A stretch of 25,460 bases of DNA from Acidobacteriaceae bacterium (GTDB lineage: Bacteria > Acidobacteriota > Terriglobia > Terriglobales > Acidobacteriaceae), in assembly GCA_003140785.1 (NCBI GenBank), contig PLKY01000324.1:1-25460 (forward strand), written 5' to 3'. Of this stretch, positions 8,215 through 16,241 are shown piece after piece. A model generated the notes under the pieces. That model did no database searches and was not told the DNA's origin. It was given only the letters and a program-made list of their open reading frames with translations. Position 1 is the first letter of the stretch, and every line of letters begins with the position of its first letter. Made by a program: the position numbers and the translations under genes.

Positions 8215-8285
8215 AGGAATAGGGAATAGGGAACAGGGAATAGGGAACAGGGAATAGGGAACAGGGAATAGGGAACAGGGAACAG
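8215..8285 (+). repeat. Heptad array 1: nine perfect GGGAAYA units
   Basis: Nine perfect 7-bp units run from 8222 to 8284 and are preceded by a degenerate AGGAATA. The first eight alternate strictly between GGGAATA and GGGAACA, and the ninth repeats GGGAACA. The array begins right after the anti-sigma stop at 8210. With nine GGG tracts separated by four bases, it fits the G3N1-7 quadruplex consensus more than twice over. Confidence 0.97.
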
Positions 8286-8485
8286 AATGAATCTCCTTGG
8301 TCTCTCTGGGATCTTATTCAGGGGCCTGAAATCACCCTTTGCCTGAACCCTACCAGGGCAATTCGGCTTCTCTGGCAAAAGCGTCGCCGATTCGCGCTTC
8401 GTTTCTCCGAGACCGCGAGGATGACAATTTCTTCATCGTGGGACGGGAAGTGAATCCTTTATTTCGATTCGCGGTCCAATAGTCC
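8286..8485. other. Intergenic stretch with a small palindrome, no gene seen
   Basis: Between heptad array 1 and the exported-protein gene there is no convincing coding frame. The only structure noted is TTCAGG-GG-CCTGAA at 8317-8330, with a second TTCAGG-like word nearby on the minus strand. It could be a small hairpin that ends the sigma/anti-sigma transcript, but there is no T-tract. Confidence 0.4.
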
Positions 8486-9478
8486 ATGAGACCGCTTTCC
8501 TGTCCCCCCAGGGAGTCCCTGTTCCCGCGAGGTGGATTTCTGCCTCGGCGAGCTTTCATTTCACGGCTTTGTCGATCTGCGTTGCCCGCCGTGGCGGTCT
8601 CATGCCTAGGCATCTTTGCGGCTGTCGGGCTGGCGCAAGAAGCTGAGAACGTCGACGGCTTGCGCCTGAATCGCGCCGCGTTGCCGGGTGCGGCGCAACC
8701 GAGCGGCTCGGCCGATTCGAGCAGCCGATTCTCCGCAGCGGTCGCCGATGGCTCGTCCAGTAACGCCGAGCTGGCCAGCCTGCCCGATGCGCCGGGCCAG
8801 GCGCAATCGAGTTCTCAAGACCCCCCGGCGAAGCCTGCGTTACAGAATCCGGCGCCGAGCGGGCAGCCGGAACAGACCAAAAGAATCCTCGGGATCATTC
8901 CGAATTTCCGGTCGGTCAGCGCCGATGTGGAGCTGCCGCCGCAATCGATAAAAGACAAGTTTCTTACGGCCACCGACGATTCGTTCGATTATTCGTCCAT
9001 CCTCATTCCCGGAGTACTTGCCGCGTACTCGATGGCGACCGATGCTTATCCAGAGTTTCATCAAGGCGCCGCTGGGTACGCCCGCTACTTCTGGCATGCG
9101 GCTGCAGACCAGACCAGCGAGAACTACATGGTGGAGTTTGTGGTGCCGGTGGTGACGCGCGAAGACACGCGCTACTACACGCTGGGCCATGGAGGATTTG
9201 CAAAGCGGGCCGGCTACGCCCTGAGCCGCGCTGTAATCACGCGGACCGATGCAGGAAACGAGACATTCAACATCAGCGAAGTGGTGGGAGCAGGCGCATC
9301 CGCGGGCCTATCGAGCCTGTACTATCCGACGCGCGAGCGCAGCTTTGCCAACACGGCTTCCGAGTGGGGCCTGGATGTGGGCATCGATGCGGCTTCGTTT
9401 GTGGTAAGGGAGTTCTGGCCGGATATCAACAAGCATTTGTTCCATCAGAAGAATTCGATTGATAGCGCAGAGCGGTGA
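8486..9478 (+). CDS. Exported protein of unknown function, acidobacterial conserved type
   Basis: The 330-residue product has an unusually long basic N terminus, with PRRAFISRL at 20-28, before a hydrophobic core (32-50) and a likely cut after GLA at 50. The twin Arg followed by AFIS resembles a Tat signal but is not perfect. A Ser/Ala/Pro/Gln-rich linker (about 55-125) follows. The conserved part begins at KRILGIIPNFRSV and contains SIKDKFLTATDDSFDY, YARYFWHAAADQTSENYMVEFVVPVV, DTRYYTLGHGGFAKRAGYALSRAVITRTD, FNISEVVGAGASAGLSSLYYP and a C-terminal REFWPDI. I recall proteins of this pattern as common in Acidobacteria, but I know no function. The Gly/Ala-rich and aromatic segments could suggest an outer-membrane or envelope role; this is inference. 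ATG 8486 has no clear Shine-Dalgarno. A heptad array begins at the base after the stop. Confidence 0.8.
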   Translation: MRPLSCPPRESLFPRGGFLPRRAFISRLCRSALPAVAVSCLGIFAAVGLAQEAENVDGLRLNRAALPGAAQPSGSADSSSRFSAAVADGSSSNAELASLPDAPGQAQSSSQDPPAKPALQNPAPSGQPEQTKRILGIIPNFRSVSADVELPPQSIKDKFLTATDDSFDYSSILIPGVLAAYSMATDAYPEFHQGAAGYARYFWHAAADQTSENYMVEFVVPVVTREDTRYYTLGHGGFAKRAGYALSRAVITRTDAGNETFNISEVVGAGASAGLSSLYYPTRERSFANTASEWGLDVGIDAASFVVREFWPDINKHLFHQKNSIDSAER

Positions 9479-9520
9479 GCGAACAGGGAATAGAGAATAG
9501 TTCAGAGTTCGCAGTGGGCA
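9479..9520 (+). repeat. Heptad array 2: short degenerate GGGAATA run merging into AGTTC words
   Basis: Units GCGAACA, GGGAATA and GAGAATA (9479-9499) follow the stop codon at 9478 directly. Downstream the 7-bp period continues with GTTCAGA and GTTCGCA, which resemble the AGTTCNN units found after the next gene. The array therefore mixes two heptad types. Confidence 0.75.
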
Positions 9521-9590
9521 TTGGCAACTGTGAACTTAGAGCTATGCGCAGCGTTTGCATCCGGGTGAGGATTGTCGCATCCTAAACGGC

Positions 9591-10619
9591 ATGGAATACA
9601 GACTGCTGGGAGGCTCAGGCCTCAAAGTTTCCGCATTGAGTTTTGGCGCAGGCACGTTTGGCGGCGGCCAGGAATTTTTTAACGCATGGGGCGCGACGGA
9701 CAATGTCGCCGAAGCACAGCGCATCGTGGACATCTGTATCGAAGCGGGTGTGAATCTGTTCGACACGGCCGATGTCTACTCGGTGGGCCGTTCAGAAGAA
9801 GTGCTGGGCAAGGCGCTGGGGGCTAAACGCAACAAGGTGCTCATTTCGACGAAGACCACGTTTCGATTCGGCGAAGGGCCGAATGACGTTGGGTCGTCGC
9901 GCTACCATCTGCGGCGGCAACTCGAGGGCAGCCTGAAGCGGCTGGGCACCGACTACGTGGACATTTATCACATGCACGGGTTCGACGCTCTGACGCCGGT
10001 TGAGGAAGTGCAGGACACGCTGAACGAGTTTGTGCGCGAGGGCAAGGTGCGTTACATCGCGGCGTCGAATTTTTCAGGCTGGCACTTGATGAAGTCGCTG
10101 GCCGTGGCAGACCGCTATGGCTGGACGCGCTTTGTGGCGCACCAGGTGTATTACTCGCTGGTGGGACGCGACTATGAGTGGGAGCTGATGCCGCTGGGGC
10201 TCGACCAGAAAGTGGGCGCGCTGGTGTGGAGTCCGCTGGGATGGGGACGTCTGACGGGCAAGATTCGGCGCGGGCAGCCGCTGCCGGAGGTGAGCCGGCT
10301 GCACAAAACGGCGGAGATGGGGCCACAAGTGGCCGATGAGTATTTGTATACAGGAGTGGACGCGCTGGACGCGGTAGCGAAGGAGACGGGCAAGACGGTG
10401 CCGCAAGTGGCGCTGAACTGGCTTCTGCAACGGCCGACGGTGTCATCAGTGATTGTAGGCGCGCGCAACGAAGAGCAGCTGAAGGCGAACCTTGGCGCAG
10501 TGGGATGGAATCTGGCGGCGGAGCAGATGGCGCGGCTCGACGCGGCCAGCGCGGTTACGCCGGTCTACCCCTACTGGCACCAGAGGCAGTTCCGAGAGCG
10601 GAATCCGCTGCCAGTGTGA
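9591..10619 (+). CDS. Aldo/keto reductase
   Basis: A 342-residue NADPH-dependent oxidoreductase of the aldo/keto reductase superfamily, a (beta/alpha)8 barrel acting in the cytoplasm on carbonyl compounds. The catalytic tetrad is visible: Asp58 and Tyr63 in FDTADVYSVGRSEE, Lys88 in LISTK and His129 in YHMHGFD. NADP-binding text is present at SNFSGWH, WSPLGWGRLTGK and VIVGARNEEQL near the C terminus. It resembles the E. coli YghZ / AKR group (FF-AWGATD insert, VGRDYEWELMPLGLDQ). The start is set at ATG 9591 because MEYRLLGGSGLKVSALSFG is the usual family N terminus; a TTG at 9555 would add twelve unrelated residues. No Shine-Dalgarno precedes 9591. The substrate cannot be inferred from neighbours. 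Confidence 0.93.
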   Translation: MEYRLLGGSGLKVSALSFGAGTFGGGQEFFNAWGATDNVAEAQRIVDICIEAGVNLFDTADVYSVGRSEEVLGKALGAKRNKVLISTKTTFRFGEGPNDVGSSRYHLRRQLEGSLKRLGTDYVDIYHMHGFDALTPVEEVQDTLNEFVREGKVRYIAASNFSGWHLMKSLAVADRYGWTRFVAHQVYYSLVGRDYEWELMPLGLDQKVGALVWSPLGWGRLTGKIRRGQPLPEVSRLHKTAEMGPQVADEYLYTGVDALDAVAKETGKTVPQVALNWLLQRPTVSSVIVGARNEEQLKANLGAVGWNLAAEQMARLDAASAVTPVYPYWHQRQFRERNPLPV

Positions 10620-10625
10620 ATGGAC

Positions 10626-10656
10626 AGTTCATAGTTCGTAGTTCTTAGTTCACAGT
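10626..10656 (+). repeat. AGTTCNN heptad array
   Basis: Four tandem 7-bp units AGTTCAT, AGTTCGT, AGTTCTT and AGTTCAC span 10626-10653, followed by AGT. The array begins 6 bp after the aldo/keto reductase stop. It has the same period and position as the GGGAAYA arrays but an unrelated sequence that is not G-rich. Confidence 0.95.
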
Positions 10657-11095
10657 GGACCCCTGCACGCGGGTGCGGCGCGAAATCGTGCTACTGCTTT
10701 TTTCACGCGTTCGACAATCGGCGTGAGATCACCAATGAATACTGTCGTCTTTTGAAGAACGGCGACATTCTGCTCGGTCATGGCAGCTACCTTCGCGATG
10801 TGAGCGCTGATCGCGTTCACGGCCTCGGTATCGGGGACGAGTCGCTGGGCGCGCGGCCACGATCGACTCAGCCGATGGCAATGGCAGCGATGGCCCAAAC
10901 CAAGACGATAGCGGACAACCAGAATTCGCGGGAAGCGAGGCGTTTGCGGATCGGGGTCAGCACTAGGAGCAAAGCGGGCGGCAGGCCTGGGCGAACGCGG
11001 CGATTCGTGTGCGCTGCGAGCGCAGATGTATCGCATGGTGGAAGGGCCTGATGATCGGCATCGACCGATTCGACAGGGCTTGGAGCGGTGTTCAT
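10650..11095 (-). pseudogene. Possible frameshifted small membrane protein gene
   Basis: Two minus-strand frames here look like parts of one protein. From an ATG at 11095, one frame ends in basic RKRLASRE followed by FWLSAIVLVWAIAAIAIG, a clear membrane helix, and then meets a stop at 10868-10870. The neighbouring frame then reads LVPDTEAVNAISAHIAKVAAM, TEQNVAVLQKTTVFIGDL and TPIVERVKKAVARFRAA, an ordinary soluble helical sequence, ending at 10650. Each half alone is odd: the first stops right after its helix, and the second is preceded by Arg/Pro-rich nonsense. A one-base indel near 10835-10870 would join them. I recognise no family and there is no Shine-Dalgarno at 11095. It could be a decayed gene, a sequencing error, or chance. 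Confidence 0.35.
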
Positions 11096-11460
11096 TTGCT
11101 GGGCGAGGTTGAGCGAGATCGGGCAGCATGACCTTCGGGGCAAGGAATGAAGCCGGAGGTGAATTCGCAAACGAAATCGCAGAATTCGGCGAAGCAGAGC
11201 CATCTGATTTGCCTCTTTCGCTCACGACATCGGCCATTGGAGTGATTTCCCTAGTGCAGCTGAGAAGTGCGTACTGGGAAGTACGGGCGGAGAGACTGAA
11301 TCGGGAAGCGCCAGAGAATGGTTCCCATTTTGAGCGGCGGGAACTTTTCTGAAGATGGGCGCGTAGACCTGTCAACGGCTGTATGGCCTGCGGCACGCTC
11401 TTGCCCAGATTTTGATTTCGGCTGCCACGCCGGCTCTTGTTCCGAGCCTGATCCCACCCG
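11096..11460. other. Gene-poor stretch upstream of the ADOP permease
   Basis: No convincing coding frame, RNA gene or repeat array was seen. A short inverted repeat CGTAC-TGGGAA-GTACG lies at 11270-11285 and could be an operator or chance. The permease frame is open upstream to 11318, but the text there is not permease-like and lacks a ribosome-binding site. Confidence 0.4.
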
Positions 11461-11466
11461 AGGAGG
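11461..11466 (+). promoter_or_regulatory. Shine-Dalgarno AGGAGG that fixes the ADOP permease start
   Basis: A perfect AGGAGG lies 7 bases upstream of GTG 11474. The open frame extends another 52 codons upstream to an ATG at 11318, so this site decides the start in favour of the GTG. Confidence 0.85.
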
Positions 11467-11473
11467 CACTCCC

Positions 11474-13957
11474 GTGAAATCTCTGACCAGCCAACTGAAG
11501 CAGGTTCTGCGCAGGCTTTGGCGCTCGCCGTTGTTTACGATCGTCACCCTGATCACGCTGGCCGCGGGGGTGGGCGCCAACATTGCGGTCTTCAGCGTGG
11601 TCGAGGGGGTGCTGCTGAAGCCGTTGCCCTATCCGCATGCGGAGACTCTGGTGGGCGTGTGGCACACAGCGCCGGGGCTGAACATGGACCTGATCAATAT
11701 GGCGCCGTCGAACTACTTCATTTATCGCGAGCAGAATCGCGTCTTCCAGGACATCGGAATGTACCAAGGCGACTCGGTCGCGGTGACGAAGCAGGGCAAT
11801 CCCGAGCAGGTGCAGGCGCTGGATGTAACAGATGGGGTGTTGCCGATCCTGGGTGTGACGCCGATGCTGGGGCGATGGTTCAACCGCGCGGACGTGGCGC
11901 CGAACGCGGCAGACACGGTAATGCTGGACTACGGCTATTGGCAGCGGCGCTTCGGCAGTGATCGCAGCATTGTCGGGCGCACGATTACGGTCGATGGCAA
12001 GACGCGGCAGGTCATTGGGGTGATGCCGCAGCGTTTTCATTTTCTGGATGGCGAGCAGCCCGAGCTTTTTTTGCCGCTACAGCTTGATAGCAACAAGACG
12101 ACGCTCGGGGAGTTCAGTTATGAAGGCGTTGCGCGTTTGCGGCCGGGCGTCACGCTCGCTGCGGCGAACACCGATATCGCAAGGCTGATTCCGACGGTGT
12201 GGACGAGCTTTCCCGCACCGCCCGGATTCAGCGTTGACCTGTTCCACAAGGCCCGGCTCGGGCCGAAAATACGGCCGCTGACTCAGGACGTGGTGGGCGA
12301 CGTCGGAAATCTGCTCTGGGTGCTGATGGGGTCGATCGGCGTGGTGCTGCTGATTGCCTGTGCGAATGTCGCCAACCTGCTTCTCGTACGTGCAGAAGGT
12401 CGGCACCGCGAACTGGCGGTGCGTGCAGCGCTGGGCGCGAGCCGCTGGCACATCGCCGGAGATTTTCTGCTGGAGAGTGTAGTGATCGGCGTGCTGGGAA
12501 GCGTGCTCGGCCTGGGCCTCGCGTGGAGCGCGCTGCGCCTGCTGATCGCGATCGCTCCGCAGGGTTTGCCGCGGCTGCACGATATTGAAATCGACTGGAC
12601 GGTGCTCGCCTTCACGGTGGCAATTTCGCTGTTCTGCAGTCTGCTGTTCGGTTCGATTCCAGCGCTGCGCTATGCGAGCGCCCGCATGGGCACTGGGCTG
12701 CGCGATGGCGGGCGCAGTGTGAGCCAGGGACGCGAGCGCCATCGCACGCGCAATACGTTGGTGGTGATTCAGGTCAGCCTGGCGTTTGTGTTACTCATCT
12801 GCTCGGGTCTGATGATTCGCACCTTCCGAGCGCTGACGCACGTGGATGCGGGGTTTGACAGCACGGCGCCGATCCAGACCCTGCGGCTTGGGATTCCAGA
12901 TGCCGAAGTTCCCAAGTCCGAGAACGTGCTGCGGATGGAAGAGGCAATTCTGCACAAGATTGAAGCGGTGCCGGGCGTGACTGCGGTGGCGCTGGCGAAT
13001 TCCGTGCCGATGGACGGAAACACATGGTTCGACCCGGTGTTTGCTCAGGACAAGATCTACGCGGATGGCGCGATGCCCCCACTGCGGCGCTTCAAGTTTG
13101 CTTCCCCGGGATTTTTTAAGACGATGGGGATTCCCCTTGTGGCGGGACATGACTTTACGTGGGCGGAGACCTACCAGAAACTGCCCGTCGCGCTTGTGTC
13201 GGAGAATTTTGCACGCGAATATTGGGGCAGCCCAGCAAATGCACTGGGCAAGCACGTGCGCGTCAGCACAAAGGATGATTGGCGCGAGATTGTGGGCGTG
13301 GTCGGCAACATGCATGACGACGGGATGAACAAGGATGCGCCAACGATCGCTTATTGGCCGATCCTGATGAGCCATTTTGAAAGCCGCGACGACGACAAGG
13401 ACGACAACGTGCGGCGCTACGTGACGTATGCAATCCGAACATCGCGTGCAGGGTCAGAGAGCCTGATGAAGGATGTCCGGCAGGCGGTGTGGTCGGTGGA
13501 TGCAAACCTGCCGCTGAGCGATGTGCACACGCAGGAGTACTTCTACTCGAAGTCAATGGCGCGCACGTCGTTCACGCTGGCGATGCTTGGCGTGGCATCG
13601 GCCATTGCGCTGCTGCTGGGGATTGTTGGCCTCTATGGCGTAATTGCGTATTCGGCGTCGCAGCGAAAGCGCGAGATCGGAATTCGCATCGCGCTGGGCG
13701 CGCAGCGGAACGATATTACCGGGATGTTTGTACGGCAAGGTCTGCTCCTGGCCGGGAGCGGTGTGGTGTGCGGGCTGCTTGTGGCGGCGGCCGCAACGCG
13801 CCTGCTGCGGTCGCTGCTGTTTCACGTGAGCCCGATGGATCCATTGACGTATGGGTGCGCTGTTCTTGCGTTGTGCGGGGCGGCAACGCTGGCCAGTTAT
13901 CTGCCCTCGCGGCGAACTGCGTCGGTGAACCCAGTGGAAGCCCTGCGGGCGGAGTGA
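11474..13957 (+). CDS. ADOP-type orphan permease (two MacB-core/FtsX units, no ATPase)
   Basis: The 827-residue inner-membrane protein has the duplicated layout of the acidobacterial duplicated orphan permease family. First membrane helix at about 20-43 (FTIVTLITLAAGVGANIAVFS), then a large MacB-like periplasmic domain (about 48-275, with GRWFNRADV and VIGVMP). The first FtsX membrane unit (about 280-400) has LLIACANVANLLLVR and RELAVRAALGAS. Further helices, including one near 427-447 (VVIQVSLAFVLLICSGLM), lead to a second periplasmic domain (about 460-690). The second FtsX unit (about 698-815) has REIGIRIALGAQ, and the C terminus is NPVEALR. MacB/FtsX permeases normally work with a LolD/MacB-type ATPase; none is encoded nearby, hence 'orphan'. 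The cargo is unknown. No PadR-type regulator, a frequent partner of this family, was seen next to it. Confidence 0.93.
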   Translation: MKSLTSQLKQVLRRLWRSPLFTIVTLITLAAGVGANIAVFSVVEGVLLKPLPYPHAETLVGVWHTAPGLNMDLINMAPSNYFIYREQNRVFQDIGMYQGDSVAVTKQGNPEQVQALDVTDGVLPILGVTPMLGRWFNRADVAPNAADTVMLDYGYWQRRFGSDRSIVGRTITVDGKTRQVIGVMPQRFHFLDGEQPELFLPLQLDSNKTTLGEFSYEGVARLRPGVTLAAANTDIARLIPTVWTSFPAPPGFSVDLFHKARLGPKIRPLTQDVVGDVGNLLWVLMGSIGVVLLIACANVANLLLVRAEGRHRELAVRAALGASRWHIAGDFLLESVVIGVLGSVLGLGLAWSALRLLIAIAPQGLPRLHDIEIDWTVLAFTVAISLFCSLLFGSIPALRYASARMGTGLRDGGRSVSQGRERHRTRNTLVVIQVSLAFVLLICSGLMIRTFRALTHVDAGFDSTAPIQTLRLGIPDAEVPKSENVLRMEEAILHKIEAVPGVTAVALANSVPMDGNTWFDPVFAQDKIYADGAMPPLRRFKFASPGFFKTMGIPLVAGHDFTWAETYQKLPVALVSENFAREYWGSPANALGKHVRVSTKDDWREIVGVVGNMHDDGMNKDAPTIAYWPILMSHFESRDDDKDDNVRRYVTYAIRTSRAGSESLMKDVRQAVWSVDANLPLSDVHTQEYFYSKSMARTSFTLAMLGVASAIALLLGIVGLYGVIAYSASQRKREIGIRIALGAQRNDITGMFVRQGLLLAGSGVVCGLLVAAAATRLLRSLLFHVSPMDPLTYGCAVLALCGAATLASYLPSRRTASVNPVEALRAE

Positions 13958-13964
13958 TTGAGGC

Positions 13965-13985
13965 AGGGAACGGGGAATAGGGAAG
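13965..13985 (+). repeat. Heptad array 4: GGGAACG, GGGAATA, GGGAAGA
   Basis: Three tandem G-rich 7-bp units start 7 bp after the permease stop at 13957. They lie in the gap where the permease and the minus-strand isomerase genes converge, on the permease side. Confidence 0.85.
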
Positions 13986-14055
13986 AAAACACACCGCTGG
14001 AGTCGGGTGGATCGACCTAAGCGCAAACAACGGGGGTCGTGCGATTGCGGTCGGG

Positions 14056-14925
14056 CTAGGCATGCGGGTTGTAGCCCATGCCGGCAAGCACGCCGCGCAT
14101 GTATGCGTAGCTTTCGGTGACGCCGGGCATGGGGTCGTCGCCATGAATCTCGTATTCGAGATCGACCCAGCCGGGGTAGTTCATTTTGATGAGCGCCACG
14201 AAGATTTCACGGATCGGCATCTGGCCCTGGCCGACGGCAACCTGGCTTTCTTTCGCGCTGAAGTCGGTGAGGTCCTTCATGTGCATATTGAAGAGACGCG
14301 GCCCGGCAGCGTGAATGGCTTCGACAACGTCCGTACCCGCGCGAACGCAGTGGCCCACGTCGATGCAGCACCCGAGGCGCGGGTCCATTGAGCCCACAGC
14401 TTTCAGCACGTCCAGCGGCGAGGGAAAAATCTTGTCCTCGGGTCCGTGGTTATGAATGGCAATGCGGATGTCGTATTCCTTGACGAATTTTTCGATGCGC
14501 GGAAGCGTGGTGGGCGCTGGATCGCCAGCAACGATGACCTTGATGCCGGCGCGCTTCGCGTATTCGAACTTGGCACGGATGTCGTCGTCTTCGTCCTTGG
14601 GAAAGTAGACGGTGCCGGCGGCATGAAGATGGATGCCGGCAGCCTCGTAGTCGGCGAGAGCCTGCGCTTCGGCGGCAGGATCCATGGGGAGATGGTCCTT
14701 CGCGTCTTTGGCGTTGAGGCCGGTGAGGTTGAGCTGCTTCATCCAGCCGATCACCTGCGCGCGCGGAAAGTTGCGGAAGGTGTAGCTGGCGAGACCGAGT
14801 CGAATCGGCGAGGGCGCGCCGGATTCGGGTTTGGGCTGAGCGTGTGCGCCGGGCGTCGGCACGGCAGACGCGGCGGCGGCGAGCGCAGTGGATCGGAGAA
14901 AAGTGCGGCGGGATAGATTTGTCAT
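14056..14925 (-). CDS. Tat-exported TIM-barrel sugar isomerase/epimerase (AP endonuclease family 2 fold)
   Basis: A 289-residue protein with a twin-arginine signal, MTNLSRRTFLRSTALAAAASA, so it is probably exported folded to the periplasm. The xylose-isomerase-like barrel follows from about residue 42 (IRLGLASYTFRNF). Metal-site candidates are visible: HNH at 158-160, DVGH at 189-192, HMKD at 215-218 and Glu257/Glu259 in DLEYE. The family includes sugar epimerases, inosose dehydratases and, more recently, enzymes acting on 3-keto-glycosides. The ATG at 14925 is chosen because GGGAG lies 8 bases upstream and the start overlaps the oxidoreductase stop as ATGA; an ATG at 14940 would add five residues. 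Coupling to an exported Gfo/Idh/MocA enzyme suggests the two act on the same sugar. The substrate is unknown. Confidence 0.9.
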   Translation of the reverse strand: MTNLSRRTFLRSTALAAAASAVPTPGAHAQPKPESGAPSPIRLGLASYTFRNFPRAQVIGWMKQLNLTGLNAKDAKDHLPMDPAAEAQALADYEAAGIHLHAAGTVYFPKDEDDDIRAKFEYAKRAGIKVIVAGDPAPTTLPRIEKFVKEYDIRIAIHNHGPEDKIFPSPLDVLKAVGSMDPRLGCCIDVGHCVRAGTDVVEAIHAAGPRLFNMHMKDLTDFSAKESQVAVGQGQMPIREIFVALIKMNYPGWVDLEYEIHGDDPMPGVTESYAYMRGVLAGMGYNPHA

Positions 14926-16241
14926 ATGCGCGGCTCCCATCCTTTTTCGTATTCGCGGTCCCAGAACTTCATGGCTTCAGGATCGTTTTTGATTTTGCCG
15001 TCGGACGGGTCGAGCGAGAGTTCGCGATTCACTTCCCATGCAATGTTGGAAAGCTGCAGCATGGTCACGGCAACGTTGCCTACTGAAACGGGCGCGTTGA
15101 GCTTTGCGCCGGTGCGGATGCCTGCGATGAAGTTGGCGAAGTGCGCGTCGGTCATGGAGTCGGCGCCGACGAGGTCGGCTGTGGAAGTTTCGTTGCCCAC
15201 TTTGAATTCATCGGTCTTCTTGCCTTTGAGGTCGTAAATCTCATAGCCATCGCGATCAATCATTACGGTACCCGTGGTGCCTTCAATCAGCGAACCGCGG
15301 CCACGGTTGAAGTAGCGCATCCCGTTGCAGCAGGTATTTTCCCACGAAATCATTTTGTCGTCGTACTCGTAGCTGGTGAGGAGCGTGTCGTAGAACTGCC
15401 AGTCGTCTTTGTAGGCATAGCGGCCGCCGCTGGCAGTCACGCGATTCGGATAATCCACGCCGAGAGCCCAGCGGCAAACGTCAACTTCATGCGTGCCGTT
15501 GTTCAGAGTTTCACCTGTGCCCCAAACGCGGAACCAGTGCCAGTTGTAAGGTTGCACGTTGTCCTTGTAAGGGCGGCGCGGCGCAGGGCCCTGCCACAAA
15601 TCCCAATCGAGCGTGGAGGGGACAGGCGCGTCTTTGCCGTAGCCAATGGATTTGCGGGTGTTGTTGTACCAGGCCTTGGCAAAATAGGCCCGGCCGATAA
15701 GACCGTTGTGAATCTTCTCGACAATCTCGATGGTGTGCGGCGAAGAGCGCTGCTGCGTGCCCATCTGTACAAGCTTGCCGCACTTTTGCTGTGCGCGCAC
15801 GAGCAGCGCACCTTCGCCAGGGTTATGGCTGCATGGCTTTTCGACGTAGACGTGCTTCCCGGCCTGCAGGCCAAGAATGGCCATGGGCGCGTGCCAGTGG
15901 TCGGGCGTGGCGATGGTGATGGCGTCGACGTCTTTCAGTTCGAGGACCTTGCGAAAGTCCTGATTTGTTTTGGGCGCGTAGCCCATTTGTTTCTCTGTAG
16001 CGGCGGCGAATTTGGCCATGATGTTGGTTTCAACATCGCAAACATACGCGATGCGCGCCGCGGCCTGATTGGCTTTGAGCGAGGACAGATGCGCGTAGGC
16101 GCGGCTGTTTAGGCCGATGACGGCGAAGCTGAGACGCTCGTTCGCGCCCATGATCTGGCCGTAGCTTTTTGCGGAGGCGCCGACCGCGAGGCCTGCTGCG
16201 CCGACTGCGAGTGTGTCGAGGAATTCCCGTCGCGTAACCAT
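14922..16241 (-). CDS. Tat-exported Gfo/Idh/MocA-family oxidoreductase
   Basis: A 439-residue NAD(P)-dependent sugar oxidoreductase. The N terminus VTRREFLDTLAVGAAGLAVGA is a twin-arginine signal. The Rossmann part follows (SFAVIGLNSRA, 38-48), with ATPDHWHAP (111-119) and the catalytic-loop EKPCSHN (134-140), whose Lys135 is the usual catalytic lysine. The C-terminal alpha/beta domain contains GTQQRSSPHTIEIVEKI, NWHWFRVWGTGETLNNGTHEVDVCRWALG and the ending DREYEKGWEPRI. The start at ATG 16241 is supported by AGGAG 5 bases upstream; the frame is open further upstream but that text is not family-like. Export of an NAD(P)-dependent enzyme implies a tightly bound cofactor, as in glucose-fructose oxidoreductase. 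It is followed directly by the barrel isomerase (ATGA overlap). Confidence 0.93.
   Translation of the reverse strand: MVTRREFLDTLAVGAAGLAVGASAKSYGQIMGANERLSFAVIGLNSRAYAHLSSLKANQAAARIAYVCDVETNIMAKFAAATEKQMGYAPKTNQDFRKVLELKDVDAITIATPDHWHAPMAILGLQAGKHVYVEKPCSHNPGEGALLVRAQQKCGKLVQMGTQQRSSPHTIEIVEKIHNGLIGRAYFAKAWYNNTRKSIGYGKDAPVPSTLDWDLWQGPAPRRPYKDNVQPYNWHWFRVWGTGETLNNGTHEVDVCRWALGVDYPNRVTASGGRYAYKDDWQFYDTLLTSYEYDDKMISWENTCCNGMRYFNRGRGSLIEGTTGTVMIDRDGYEIYDLKGKKTDEFKVGNETSTADLVGADSMTDAHFANFIAGIRTGAKLNAPVSVGNVAVTMLQLSNIAWEVNRELSLDPSDGKIKNDPEAMKFWDREYEKGWEPRI

Noticed and set aside
8222..8284. Heptad arrays as a CRISPR array
   Set aside because: Units are 7 bp, directly adjacent and without spacers, and no cas gene is present.
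15141..16112. Plus-strand open frame of 323 codons antisense to the Gfo/Idh/MocA gene
   Set aside because: Shadow of a well-supported gene; no ribosome-binding site and no family resemblance.
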